A stretch of DNA of 64,000 nucleotides from Mesobacterium_A sp034670065 (GTDB lineage: Bacteria; Pseudomonadota; Alphaproteobacteria; Rhodobacterales; Rhodobacteraceae), in NCBI GenBank assembly GCA_034670065.1, contig JAXMOG010000001.1:744001-808000 (forward strand), given 5' to 3'. Positions 35,264-43,675 of this stretch are shown here, piece after piece. The position numbers and the translations under genes were made by a program. The stretch's first letter is position 1. Every line of letters starts with the position of its first letter. The notes below the pieces were generated by a model. That model was not told where the DNA came from. It saw only the letters and a program-made list of their open reading frames with translations, and made no database searches.

Positions 35264-35743
35264 TTAAATGAAGATCGCAGGCCGCGTGATCATGAGCCAT
35301 AGCAGGATCACAATGGCGACAAACGCCGGGATGCCACAGGCAAACCATATGCGGTAGAGCCGTGTGTAGCGTGGCGACAGCGGCGATCCGGTCTGCACAC
35401 AATCACGCGCTTCATCGCGCATCTGGGCCTGCAGGGCGATGACCGGCAGCCAGAAAACCCCGATAAACACATAGAGCCCTAGCGAAAGAGCCAGCCAGCC
35501 TTCCAGCAACGGCCACCCAAGGTGCCTCGCAAGGATATAGCCGGTAATGGGCTGCGCAATTGCGGCCGTGGCGGTGAACAACATATCCGCAATAACAACG
35601 ATGGCTGCGGTATGCGCGATGTTGGCAGGCTCTTTGGTGCGGTGAGCCATAACCATGAAAAACGCAATCCCCGCCCCCGTCCCGATCAAGACACAAGCGC
35701 CAAGAACATGCAGCAGGCGGACAATGTCGATCCAATCGATCAT
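35264..35743 (-). CDS. DUF2269-type integral membrane protein
   Basis: A 159-residue, four-helix membrane protein starting MIDWIDIVRLLHVLGACVLI, with MVMAHRTKEPANIAHTAAIV and a C-terminal LPVIALQAQMRDEARDC/RLYRIWFACGIPAFVAIVIL pattern typical of DUF2269. The frame is open far upstream (to 36265), but that part is antisense overlap with the neighbouring gene's reading frame. ATG 35743 overlaps the upstream gene's stop by 4 bp. Its function is unknown; the family is repeatedly found beside NAD(P)-binding/DoxX proteins. Confidence 0.78.
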   Translation of the reverse strand: MIDWIDIVRLLHVLGACVLIGTGAGIAFFMVMAHRTKEPANIAHTAAIVVIADMLFTATAAIAQPITGYILARHLGWPLLEGWLALSLGLYVFIGVFWLPVIALQAQMRDEARDCVQTGSPLSPRYTRLYRIWFACGIPAFVAIVILLWLMITRPAIFI

Positions 35744-37068
35744 CGGCTTTCCAATGTAATGCGCGCAACCAAAGCCAAGGAAATGGCCGGAAGCACTTTC
35801 ACCAACGGACCAAGAGGGTCCATCCAAAGTTGCGGCACAAAAAGCGTAGAGGCCCCAAGATAGAAAAGGCTGACAAGAACCGAAAGCCAACAGGCCTGCT
35901 TTGCATAGGGGCGAAACGCAAATGCCGCCGCTATGCCAATATCCACAATGGCCCAGAACAGGACGCTGGACACCGCCAGCACATGCGGCCACCCAACGTT
36001 TTCCAAAACCGAAGCTGCGGCGTTCATACGAAAGAGCCCGATCACACCGGACAAGAACCAAAACGTGACAAGCGTGCCAATGATCACTGGGGTCAGTAAC
36101 GCGATGCTCGCAAACAGACGATCTTCGGCACGTGCGGGCATTTCCGCCAATGTCTGGTGAAGCGATTTCACTGGCGGCACGTCGAACTGGGCAAGTTTCG
36201 CCGGGTCTCCAACCACACCATCGGCCAGAACTTTCATCGCGGTCGACCGCAATGGTGAACGCCATCCCAAGATGGCCAAACTATCCGCGATTTTGGCCGT
36301 GGCCTGTGTCAAAACCCCAGGTATCGCCACCTCTACCCTTGCAGGGGGAAACCCCAGCCAACCGCGCATGGACCTTACAACTTCGCGCAAGGAATGCGTT
36401 TCCGTTTCAACAAGATCGCCAACGAAACCATTGGGGATGGTGCCCGCAATCGCGGCTGCGACAACCTCAGCAACATCGTCAAGAGCGATTGTTTGGATCT
36501 TTGCATCCGGCATGGCGATCGGCTGTATCAGGGGGAACGCTGCCAACATGCGCAGCATTGTTGTCCCGCCATAGCTGTGAGGCGCCAAGACAAGCCCAGG
36601 ACGGAATATATGAAATTCTACACCGGAGGTTTTGATCGCCTCATCCCCCCGCGCTTTTGACGCAAGAAACGGCGTTTCAGCCCCTTCAACAGCCCCGACC
36701 GCTGAAATCTGCACGATTTCCACATTCGCAAAAACGCAGGCCTTGGCCAAAGCAGATATCGCGTGGTGATGGACCGCCTCAAGATCATCTTGGGGCCCGT
36801 CTTGCAGGGCACCAGAACAATTCACCACCACATCGATGCCTTCAAGGACAGGCCGCCAGGCACTTTCCTCAGTCAAACAGCGAAGGTCTCCAGACCGCCA
36901 ACTGACCGATGGAAGCACACGTTTGCCAGTATCAATATCTCGGCCAAACCCAATGACCTGATATCCGTCACGCTCCAAACGCCGCGTAATACCACAACCG
37001 ATCAGACCATAAGCCCCTAAGACAAGAATCCGTTTCCCTGCGTGACCGTTTTGATCTGGACGTTGCAT
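35740..37068 (-). CDS. NAD(P)-binding epimerase-like protein with DoxX-like membrane domain
   Basis: A 442-residue two-part protein. Residues about 12-290 are an atypical short-chain dehydrogenase/NmrA-like fold (KRILVLGAYGLIGCGITRRL; DVVVNCSGALQDGPQDDLEA; FHIFRPGLVLAPHSYGGTTM). Residues about 305-442 hold four hydrophobic helices of DoxX-like type (LFRMNAAASVLENVGWPHVL; CWLSVLVSLFYLGASTLFVP). Start ATG 37068 has GAGGAA 4-9 bases upstream. It forms an operon with the DUF2269-type gene. The domain pairing is recurrent in proteobacteria, but the substrate is unknown. Confidence 0.82.
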   Translation of the reverse strand: MQRPDQNGHAGKRILVLGAYGLIGCGITRRLERDGYQVIGFGRDIDTGKRVLPSVSWRSGDLRCLTEESAWRPVLEGIDVVVNCSGALQDGPQDDLEAVHHHAISALAKACVFANVEIVQISAVGAVEGAETPFLASKARGDEAIKTSGVEFHIFRPGLVLAPHSYGGTTMLRMLAAFPLIQPIAMPDAKIQTIALDDVAEVVAAAIAGTIPNGFVGDLVETETHSLREVVRSMRGWLGFPPARVEVAIPGVLTQATAKIADSLAILGWRSPLRSTAMKVLADGVVGDPAKLAQFDVPPVKSLHQTLAEMPARAEDRLFASIALLTPVIIGTLVTFWFLSGVIGLFRMNAAASVLENVGWPHVLAVSSVLFWAIVDIGIAAAFAFRPYAKQACWLSVLVSLFYLGASTLFVPQLWMDPLGPLVKVLPAISLALVARITLESR

Positions 37069-37868
37069 GCAATTCCTCTGTACGGCCGCTTGCCGAAAAT
37101 AGCCTCAGATACTTTTACATGATTGTGGTTGTTTTGCCGAACGCGGCAAATAGCCCAAATGCCCTCAACAAAAATCAGGTCATGTGGCGGAGACGAAGTC
37201 CGAATAAAAAATCACCTATGCATTTGACCTATTTATTTTTAATTCACGAAAACTCAACACCATACCACATATTGCACCACTGGAGAGCTACTGCAGAATT
37301 TGCCCCGCCTTGAATGTACATCGCGCTGTCCAGCCGTCGTTCGCTCAGTTGATTTGGACTTGAAACTAGACCTAGCCGTATCTGAGCCTGGCCACCGACG
37401 AAAAGTGCGTATCGATCTGCTCAACCACAAACCAGTCGCCTTCCAATCTTTCGTTATGCCGACCATTTCGCCAGTTTTTCACCGACGCAACCGCCGGAGA
37501 CTGCACGGGCAAAGCCACAAGCCCCCCTTGCGGCAGAACAGACCATTCATCGTGGGGCGGCTCGCGCTCGCTTTGCAAGAATCTTGGACCTTTGCTTTGC
37601 GTTTTTTTATCCGCTTTCAAGCGGACGAGTGACCTCAGCCTACTGGTGCTTTCGGACCGGAGCGGACATTGGAGAAGATCGTTGATGCTGCGGTGCACTT
37701 TCCCGAAAGCGTTCATTGGGGACGTAGTGCAGCATTTTGATTAGTCGGACGTCGGCTTTGCGGACTTAGTTACCGTCAGCGGCGGTTGCGCCAAGGTCCG
37801 ATTTGGGCAACGATACTAAATCTGCGCGGCAACGAATATCCTTGGCGGCGTTTCCCTTAAATCGAAAA
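37069..37868. other. Gene-poor left end of the island
   Basis: About 800 bp with no ORF I can support. Scattered short frames in several phases look like decayed coding sequence. The only clear element is the 14-bp repeat of the tRNA-Ser 3' end at 37185-37198. Base composition drops around 37200-37260. Confidence 0.5.
37185..37198 (+). repeat. Distal attachment-site copy: 14-bp direct repeat of the tRNA-Ser 3' end
   Basis: TGGCGGAGACGAAG is identical, in the same orientation, to 59351-59364, the complement of the CCA tail, acceptor stem and start of the T stem of tRNA-Ser(GCU). Chance occurrence of a 14-mer in 64 kb is well below one in a thousand. Together with the integrase remnant beside the tRNA, it marks the far end of an integrated element of about 22.2 kb. 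Confidence 0.75.
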
Positions 37869-38924
37869 TCAGAAACGCCTTATCAAACTCTTCGCCCAAG
37901 AAATGCACAATTCAATGGCGAGGTCGATTTGCTGAGGTGTAAGACTAGGCATCTTTTCGCTACCCGGGCCATGCCCAAATGGGTTTCGCAATTCCGTGAA
38001 AATTGACTTGAGTGCGTCCGACTCCCATCGCTCGATAAATAGAGCGTCTTTCTTCGCCAGATTGTCGATGTAGTTATGTGCGCCTTTTTCGCGCCCGTGA
38101 GACCACCCCTTTTCGCCAGAGATGATTTTAATTGTGCTTTCCACAGCTCGAGCAGCATACCACGCGGGATCACGTTCGCCTCCGTCCCGCCTATCTATCG
38201 CTTCTTTCATGTCTGTATCAACGTTCTTCCAGATCGGATCAGCGACCAACCTCCAAAATGGTTCCTCTGTTTCCTGCAAAAGCAATTCGTCTTCTGAAAT
38301 TTGAATAAACCCATTGTGATAATGCAGCTTGCAACCGGCTTGACGAAACCGAGTATTCAACTCGTCCACGCGAACCTGAAAGGACTCATTTAGTTTCTTG
38401 TTCCAAGCCCTGAGACCAGTTTCAGGATCATCGAGAACTCTAAGTTCGCCCTGTGGACGCCTCTTCGCATTCAATTTTGCATCCATTATCTTTTGGGGCA
38501 ACTCAGTATTTGCCTTCGAAACAGCTAGCTCTCTATCGCGCAGTGCTACCTCAATCAGACTCAGTCGTTCCTTGATAAATGCGTCAATGTCGTCGTTTCC
38601 AGTCGGGCTTTGTACCAACCAATTTTCACAGACAGACAGCCAAGTATGTGAATAGGTGAAGTTTGATTGCTTCCCCTGATACATGGTTTGACAACTAAAA
38701 GCTGTCTGTGAGAGTTTTTGAAGTCCAAGTTCAACCGCTATTCTATCGTGTAGGCTCTTCCAAAATGCCTTGCCAACTGGGTTTTCACTACCCTTGGAAT
38801 CATAATACGGGTTCATGTCCTTCACCACAGAAAATGCCTGAACCAAAAGGCGACTTTCTTTGGTGCTATAAGCGTCCCAAATATTCCTGTTTGCATATCG
38901 AAATGCGAAAATGTCTGTAAGCAA
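37869..38924 (-). CDS. AbiJ-like abortive-infection protein with HEPN RNase motif
   Basis: A 351-residue cytoplasmic protein. The N-terminus (MLTDIFAFRYANRNIWDAYS, then ESRLLVQAFSVV) resembles the AbiJ N-terminal domain type 4. The C-terminal 100 residues form a helical domain (WYAARAVESTIKIIS; AHNYIDNLAKKDAL) ending with ELRNPFGHGPG, in which Arg313 and His318 make the R-x4-H motif of HEPN ribonucleases. Such proteins act as phage-triggered growth-arrest toxins. The start is TTG 38924 with AGGAA 6 bases before it; no in-frame ATG exists near. It stands alone without an obvious antitoxin, with lower GC than its neighbours, inside the tRNA-Ser island. The family call is from recall of motifs, not a search. 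Confidence 0.65.
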   Translation of the reverse strand: MLTDIFAFRYANRNIWDAYSTKESRLLVQAFSVVKDMNPYYDSKGSENPVGKAFWKSLHDRIAVELGLQKLSQTAFSCQTMYQGKQSNFTYSHTWLSVCENWLVQSPTGNDDIDAFIKERLSLIEVALRDRELAVSKANTELPQKIMDAKLNAKRRPQGELRVLDDPETGLRAWNKKLNESFQVRVDELNTRFRQAGCKLHYHNGFIQISEDELLLQETEEPFWRLVADPIWKNVDTDMKEAIDRRDGGERDPAWYAARAVESTIKIISGEKGWSHGREKGAHNYIDNLAKKDALFIERWESDALKSIFTELRNPFGHGPGSEKMPSLTPQQIDLAIELCISWAKSLIRRF

Positions 38925-39785
38925 TGTAAGTTCCTGCGATTAACTACTGAGCCAAGCTGAACGCACCACTATTTCTCGCTTAGCAGATCCAGTTACATTC
39001 CTAAGGCTTCGCAGCGCTTAATGTCCAGTCCAACCAATCCACCGGCAGCTCAGCTATAGGTAAGCGGGTCCAGGGCCTCATAGCGGACGTTCCTTGAAAT
39101 GCAGCATTCGTAACTTTGGGCTCAATTCCAGACATTCTCCGCTTCGCGGCATCATGGAGGATCGACGGAGATATCGCTGGCACGAATGGCCCACAATGAA
39201 CGTTGACCAACCATCGGCCATGCTGCAATCGCAGCCCACATTGCCGACATTCGCCGCACCTGCGAGATCGTTGGGTCGCCCGATGACGGCTGCGCGGAAT
39301 TCGCTGACCTTGGGAAATTCGCCTTTGCTAGCGCAGCATCCGTTCGCACTTTCCGAAAGGGTATCGCCGCCTTGCAGCTAGCGGTGCCAAACCGGTCATT
39401 CAACCCGGGTCCCTGACATCAAATCCAAACCTAACTTTCGCTACACCAAGCCAGGACTATCGAGACTCGGGCAAGGCCGTCGTCCGTGGCCGATGGGGCG
39501 ATGGGCGATGTTTGCGACCTATGGTGGAGAGTCATTGTCTCCAATCGAGGGTGAGCGCCTACAGCATCGACGAAACATCACGAATGCCTCCATGCTGCCG
39601 TTTGACCTGAACGTAGTTCCAAAACGCGATCTCGTACTGGAGAATACTAGCAAGCTACAATGCGTGTGGTGTAGAATGCGATGGCATTTAATCTTGCGTG
39701 TCAAACAGCTCAGATGAACCACGCCTGCCACGCTACGGCGCATCTGAACCATTGCGCTTGAAGACCTGATTTGAGGAATACCACC
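38925..39785. other. Gene-poor spacer between the defence gene and the AraC gene
   Basis: About 860 bp without a supportable gene. Small frames on both strands lack ribosome sites and family resemblance and look like decayed sequence. Confidence 0.5.
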
Positions 39786-40853
39786 GTGAGCACGGTTCCC
39801 AGTTCTTGGCTCATTTCGATTCTTGCGGTTTTCATCGCAGCCGCGGTTGTGAGCAGACCGCTGCTGCCGGTTGCTGCACGCGTTCTGTTTGGCCTTGCAC
39901 TTGGCCTTGTTGCAGTGGTCACCGTCTTTGTGGGATTGAGATCGGAATATGGGATTGAGGCGCTGAGCCGGATACAGCCCCATATTGCGATACTGATAGC
40001 ACCAACGCTATGGCTTGGTTTTCAATCACTTGCGTCAACGACCGGGGCCCCAAGCCGACAGAGGCTTCTGATCGTCGCTATTGGTCTTGTGGTCGGGCAA
40101 CTTGCGCTTTTTCTACCAACAGCTTGGTCCGCTGATTTGGTCGTGATCGGCACCAATGCCATTTGTGCAATTTTGCTGGCACGGATGCTGCTTCAGCCGC
40201 TGGACTCATTTGTTCAGGTCGCACCCAACAAATTTCGTATAACCAGAGTTGCGTTGCTCTTTGCGCTCCTCTTCATTGCCCTGATCGTTGCGGCTGATCT
40301 GATCTTTGTTGCGGTGCTATCTGCTGGCCATACAGGGATCATCCAGCTGTTGACTGGCGTATCTGGCGTGATTGTTACTGTCGTCTTGTTGAGCGCACTT
40401 GTTGGCGTGCCACTTATCCTTGGAGGGCAGACGCGGCCCGCTTCGCGCGACCCTGCGGCAGAGACACCTCTAGAAGAGGACGAGGACCTGCTGCGCAAGC
40501 TCGATCAACTGATGACAGAACAGCAAATGTTCACGGACCCGGATCTGACGCTCGCGCGGTTGGGTCGGCGGCTTCACTGCCCCGCGCGGAGCGTTTCAAA
40601 AGCGGTCAATCGCGTTCACGGAGAGAATATTTCACGCTATATCAATGGCTATCGCGTGCGCCATGCAGCGATGCTGCTGACAACCACTGATCTGCCCGTG
40701 ACAGACATCATGTTGGAAGCGGGTTTCCAAAGCAAGTCCAGCTTCAACACCGAGTTTCGTCGCCTGACTGGCCAAACGCCGTCTGACTATAAACACCACG
40801 GGAGTGGTGACAAAGAGGTTCGAAATCGCGATTTCAAACGTTCGGAAACGTAA
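39786..40853 (+). CDS. Membrane-bound AraC-family regulator with seven N-terminal helices
   Basis: A 355-residue protein. Residues 1 to about 225 contain seven hydrophobic segments of 20 or so residues each, for example LISILAVFIAAAVVSRPLL, IAILIAPTLWLGFQSLA and ITRVALLFALLFIALIVAAD. A charged linker (ETPLEEDEDLLRKLDQLM) leads to a C-terminal AraC DNA-binding domain at about 255-340: LGRRLHCPARSVSKAVNRVH, then LPVTDIMLEAGFQSKSSFNT and FRRLTGQTPSDYK. The membrane part probably senses an envelope or external signal directly, so the regulator would act from the membrane. GTG 39786 follows TTGAGGAA; a TTG at 39771 is the alternative. Likely targets are the two exported-protein genes behind it. 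Confidence 0.83.
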   Translation: MSTVPSSWLISILAVFIAAAVVSRPLLPVAARVLFGLALGLVAVVTVFVGLRSEYGIEALSRIQPHIAILIAPTLWLGFQSLASTTGAPSRQRLLIVAIGLVVGQLALFLPTAWSADLVVIGTNAICAILLARMLLQPLDSFVQVAPNKFRITRVALLFALLFIALIVAADLIFVAVLSAGHTGIIQLLTGVSGVIVTVVLLSALVGVPLILGGQTRPASRDPAAETPLEEDEDLLRKLDQLMTEQQMFTDPDLTLARLGRRLHCPARSVSKAVNRVHGENISRYINGYRVRHAAMLLTTTDLPVTDIMLEAGFQSKSSFNTEFRRLTGQTPSDYKHHGSGDKEVRNRDFKRSET

Positions 40854-40936
40854 ATCCGGGCGCAGGTCCTATGCTTTTCGCCTTTCTTGGTTCCAGAGCC
40901 CACGTGCATGGGACAGCAACCATGAAAGGAAATGTC

Positions 40937-41476
40937 ATGAAACTCAGAACGCCAAAAGATCATCTGGCAACCATTGGATTGGCGGTCAGTGTGATAGTGA
41001 TCAACTTCGCAACAATCGATTTCGCAAAAGCTGAATCGACCATCGTCCCGGAAAGGGACATCGCCGTCATCAATATTCCGCACCCAAAGGAGGGGAACCT
41101 TTTGATGCTGCGCGGGCTTGCTGGCCAAGGGACGGCCTCGTTTCGCATCAGCGGCGCCTGTCGCACGATGCCTGTCCGTTTTGTGGCCGGCGACTTTACT
41201 GGCGAACATGTCGATGTGGGGCGAGCGGGATCGATCCGCATTGTTATCACGAACCCAAAGGTGATGCGCGATCTGCTGGCAGGGCGGGATCTGGTCAGCG
41301 ACATGGTGCGCGTTTCGTCCGATGCCACGGATCAGCTGGCGGACTTGTATCTGGCGCAAGGCCTTTCGGCGGACACCGGATTTGTCATCAACCCGGGCCG
41401 AAACCTGTTTGCGGACGTACTTGGCGCTCACAAGACCAACGTGGAATGCGCCAGCCTATCAACAACGCTTCCCTAG
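40937..41476 (+). CDS. Small exported protein, function unknown
   Basis: A 179-residue protein with an N-terminal signal: basic MKLRTPKDH, hydrophobic core IGLAVSVIVINFATIDF, cleavage likely after AKA. The mature part has two Cys (ISGACRTMPVRF and NVECASL) that could form a disulfide, and no domain I recognise. AAAGGAAATGTC gives ATG 40937 a good ribosome site; upstream in-frame ATGs at 40871 and 40922 are less likely. It lies 83 bp after the membrane AraC gene in the same direction and before an exported peptidase-like gene, suggesting a shared envelope function. Confidence 0.65.
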   Translation: MKLRTPKDHLATIGLAVSVIVINFATIDFAKAESTIVPERDIAVINIPHPKEGNLLMLRGLAGQGTASFRISGACRTMPVRFVAGDFTGEHVDVGRAGSIRIVITNPKVMRDLLAGRDLVSDMVRVSSDATDQLADLYLAQGLSADTGFVINPGRNLFADVLGAHKTNVECASLSTTLP

Positions 41477-41709
41477 ACCGAGCCATGCGTGCGCAGCTAA
41501 TGCGAAGGACGGACAACAAAGTGATCGTTTCTTGGGTTTAACGCTGCGCACACTTCGCTGCCGGTCCCGCAATGAACACCGTCGCTGATCCACTTGGTCT
41601 TGTGCCCAAGAACGCACCTTCGCGTGTTCCCGACGCGCCCCTCATGTCCAACCCATGTTTTCACACCAGACGTCTGTGTGAACTGCCAGACAATTCGAAG
41701 GTCTCCACT

Positions 41710-42825
41710 ATGCCCCACCCCACAGGTGACACCAACCCATCCCGTCGGATGGACCGCCGATCCGTTATCAAGGCGCTCAGCGCGACAAGCTTGGCCATGA
41801 TCTCAGGCCCAAGTGCGGCAAACACTGACGACTACCGCCGATCAGTTTCGGTCATCAAAGACATCTTCGATAGATACTTCTTTGACCCAGCTTGGATGGC
41901 ATCACAACAGGCGCATACGGTGTTCTCTGATCTGATGGACATAGCCGAAGCTTCGCCAGAACCCGAGCAATTTCGTCGCGATTTTGGACAACTGTTCAGG
42001 CGGATCGGTCTGTCCCATGTCGTGCTGTCCGTCCAACACCGCAGTGCGGCAGAGCTAGGCCGACACTTTGACTCCGTACAAGTCGGACCCGACGCCGTAT
42101 CTTTGGGGTGGGACCAATCGGTAGCTCGTCTCTCTGTTCGCACGTTCATGGGCCAAGACACCGGCCCGCGCATCACGGCCGCATTCGAGGAAATCTTATT
42201 AAGCGACGCGAAGGGCCTGATCATTGATCTACGCGGTAATCCCGGCGGGGCATTTGCAATGCGCCATCTCGTGGGACACTGTATCGCTGAGGGTGTCGAT
42301 GCCGGAGTGCTATTGGGGCGGGGATGGTCTCGAGAAGGTGCGCTGATGCCAGAACGCACAGAGATCGAAGCGCTGACGCCTTGGCATGGTGCATCTGTTG
42401 TTGGTCTTTGGAACCAGCTTGCAAACCATGCCGTTACACGGGTCCATTTCTTGCCCATGCAGCCGATGTTTCATGGCCCAATCGCGATCCTGATCAATGG
42501 ACAAACGCAAAGCGCTGCCGAACTCGTGGCAGAAGTATTGCGAAGCGCGCGCGGCGCCGTGTTAATCGGTGATAGCAGCGCGGGCGCTCTGCTGGTTCAA
42601 AAACCCTTTGATGTCGGGGATCAGTTTACCCTGTTCTTGCCCGTCGCCGATTATGTCAGTCACGGCAGCGGTCGGATCGAAGGCGTGGGGTTGGTACCGG
42701 ACATAAGCGCGCCTGGCCTAGATGCTCAATCCGTGGCGCTGTCCATCCTTTCCAGAAGGATTCCAGTCGATGACCCCAAACCTGAACCGGAAGCACGGAG
42801 CCACCTGCACTACCGTCAGCCATGA
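41710..42825 (+). CDS. Tat-exported S41-family peptidase-like protein
   Basis: A 371-residue protein with a twin-arginine leader (MDRRSVIKALSATSLAMISG) and cleavage near PSAAN. The S41 (C-terminal processing/tricorn) core is visible: GLIIDLRGNPGGAFAMRHLV near residue 175 and ILINGQTQSAAELVAEVLRS with candidate nucleophile Ser268. The Lys expected in GxxTxGKG of CtpA-type enzymes is not present; the text is GDSSAGALL. It may therefore use a tricorn-like residue set or be a binding protein. No PDZ domain is evident. ATG 41710 is chosen over 41572 because it follows GAAGG and positions the Tat motif correctly. It probably belongs with the AraC and small exported-protein genes. Confidence 0.75.
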   Translation: MPHPTGDTNPSRRMDRRSVIKALSATSLAMISGPSAANTDDYRRSVSVIKDIFDRYFFDPAWMASQQAHTVFSDLMDIAEASPEPEQFRRDFGQLFRRIGLSHVVLSVQHRSAAELGRHFDSVQVGPDAVSLGWDQSVARLSVRTFMGQDTGPRITAAFEEILLSDAKGLIIDLRGNPGGAFAMRHLVGHCIAEGVDAGVLLGRGWSREGALMPERTEIEALTPWHGASVVGLWNQLANHAVTRVHFLPMQPMFHGPIAILINGQTQSAAELVAEVLRSARGAVLIGDSSAGALLVQKPFDVGDQFTLFLPVADYVSHGSGRIEGVGLVPDISAPGLDAQSVALSILSRRIPVDDPKPEPEARSHLHYRQP

Positions 42826-43361
42826 CCCGATCCTACCCGCCCTTTTTCTGGTGGCTCCTGAACCGGGAAGCGTCGCTCCTATCAGAACTCTTGGCCTTAA
42901 TCTTATCGCCGGTCTTCTTTTCGGTTACGCCTGTAACCCGTCACGGCCTTTGAGACAGACAGCATTTCTTTGCTAAGGGTCATATTTTTCTCCTCCAAAT
43001 TATCTTTAATGCGCGGATAGGCGCATTGGATCTTCCTTAGTTCGCCACGAGGCCGCTCGTACTTGATTTGTGGCTCCAAAATGGACAGGCAAATCTGAAA
43101 CAGGCCTCGTCTCGCACTCCCGAAAATCCTGAGCCACTGTATGGGTGGCGAAAAATATCCGTGCAGGACAATTGCTGGAAGCCAGATGAGGATTCCTCAA
43201 AAACCTCTGCACTGACGGTGAGCGCCCGAGCAAAGGTCAGCCAAGCACGAATTCATGGCAACGTTTCCCGGTGACAGTGTTTACCACCGCCTCCATTGGC
43301 CCCGCCGTGTAACAGCCGCGTTACGGAAACGCGGCGCATTTTGAAAAATATGAAACCCGCC
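42826..43361. other. Spacer without recognised genes
   Basis: 536 bp between the S41-like gene and the dehydrogenase remnant. Short frames only; no ribosome sites or domain text that I can defend. Confidence 0.5.
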
Positions 43362-43655
43362 CTAGGCGAAGCGTTCGCCCCATGTTGGCGCCACATCGCC
43401 GTCAGCCGGTGTGGCCGCATAAACCCCGCGCGTCATGGTCCTAGCCGCGCCCTTGGATGTAGCGTAAGCGACTGCACCCGGGCCACCGCCATCGCGCCCT
43501 GCCTGAGAGGCGAGGTTAACGATGGCGCCGCCCGTCATATGCGGCAAGCAGGCTTTGGTCATCATGAAGGTCGAGTTGACGTTGCTGGCCACTGCTGCGC
43601 CAATGTCGCGCCCGCCGCCAGTGATGATCGCCGTTTTGCCGTTGAGTTTACTAGT
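43362..43655 (-). pseudogene. Short-chain dehydrogenase remnant with internal deletion and lost start
   Basis: The frame reads KLNGKTAIITGGGRDIGAAV, an SDR N-terminus with the nucleotide motif TGGGRDIG, then jumps directly to NVNSTFMMTKACLPHM, and on through GGAIVNLASQAGRDGGGPGA and VAYATSKGA with the catalytic Tyr-x3-Lys. About 80 residues that normally separate the first two blocks are missing, and the C-terminus ends soon after in unrelated text. AAAGGA is still present upstream, but ACT (43655-43653) stands where a start codon is expected. It lies 20 bp downstream of the reductase gene in the alginate operon, so it was probably the last gene of that operon. Confidence 0.75.
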
Positions 43656-43675
43656 GTCGTCCTTTGTCCGTGGGT

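Noticed and set aside
35744..36265. Upstream extension of the DUF2269-type frame, giving 333 residues
   Set aside because: The extension overlaps the well-supported NAD(P)-binding/DoxX gene on the same strand in another frame and lacks membrane or family character.
37690..39362. Similar strings around CACTTTCCCGAAAG (37697-37710) and CACTTTCCGAAAGG (39348-39361) flanking the Abi-like gene, considered as terminal repeats of a mobile unit
   Set aside because: Similarity is short and not extended on either side, and no transposase or target duplication is visible; it may only be common decayed intergenic sequence.
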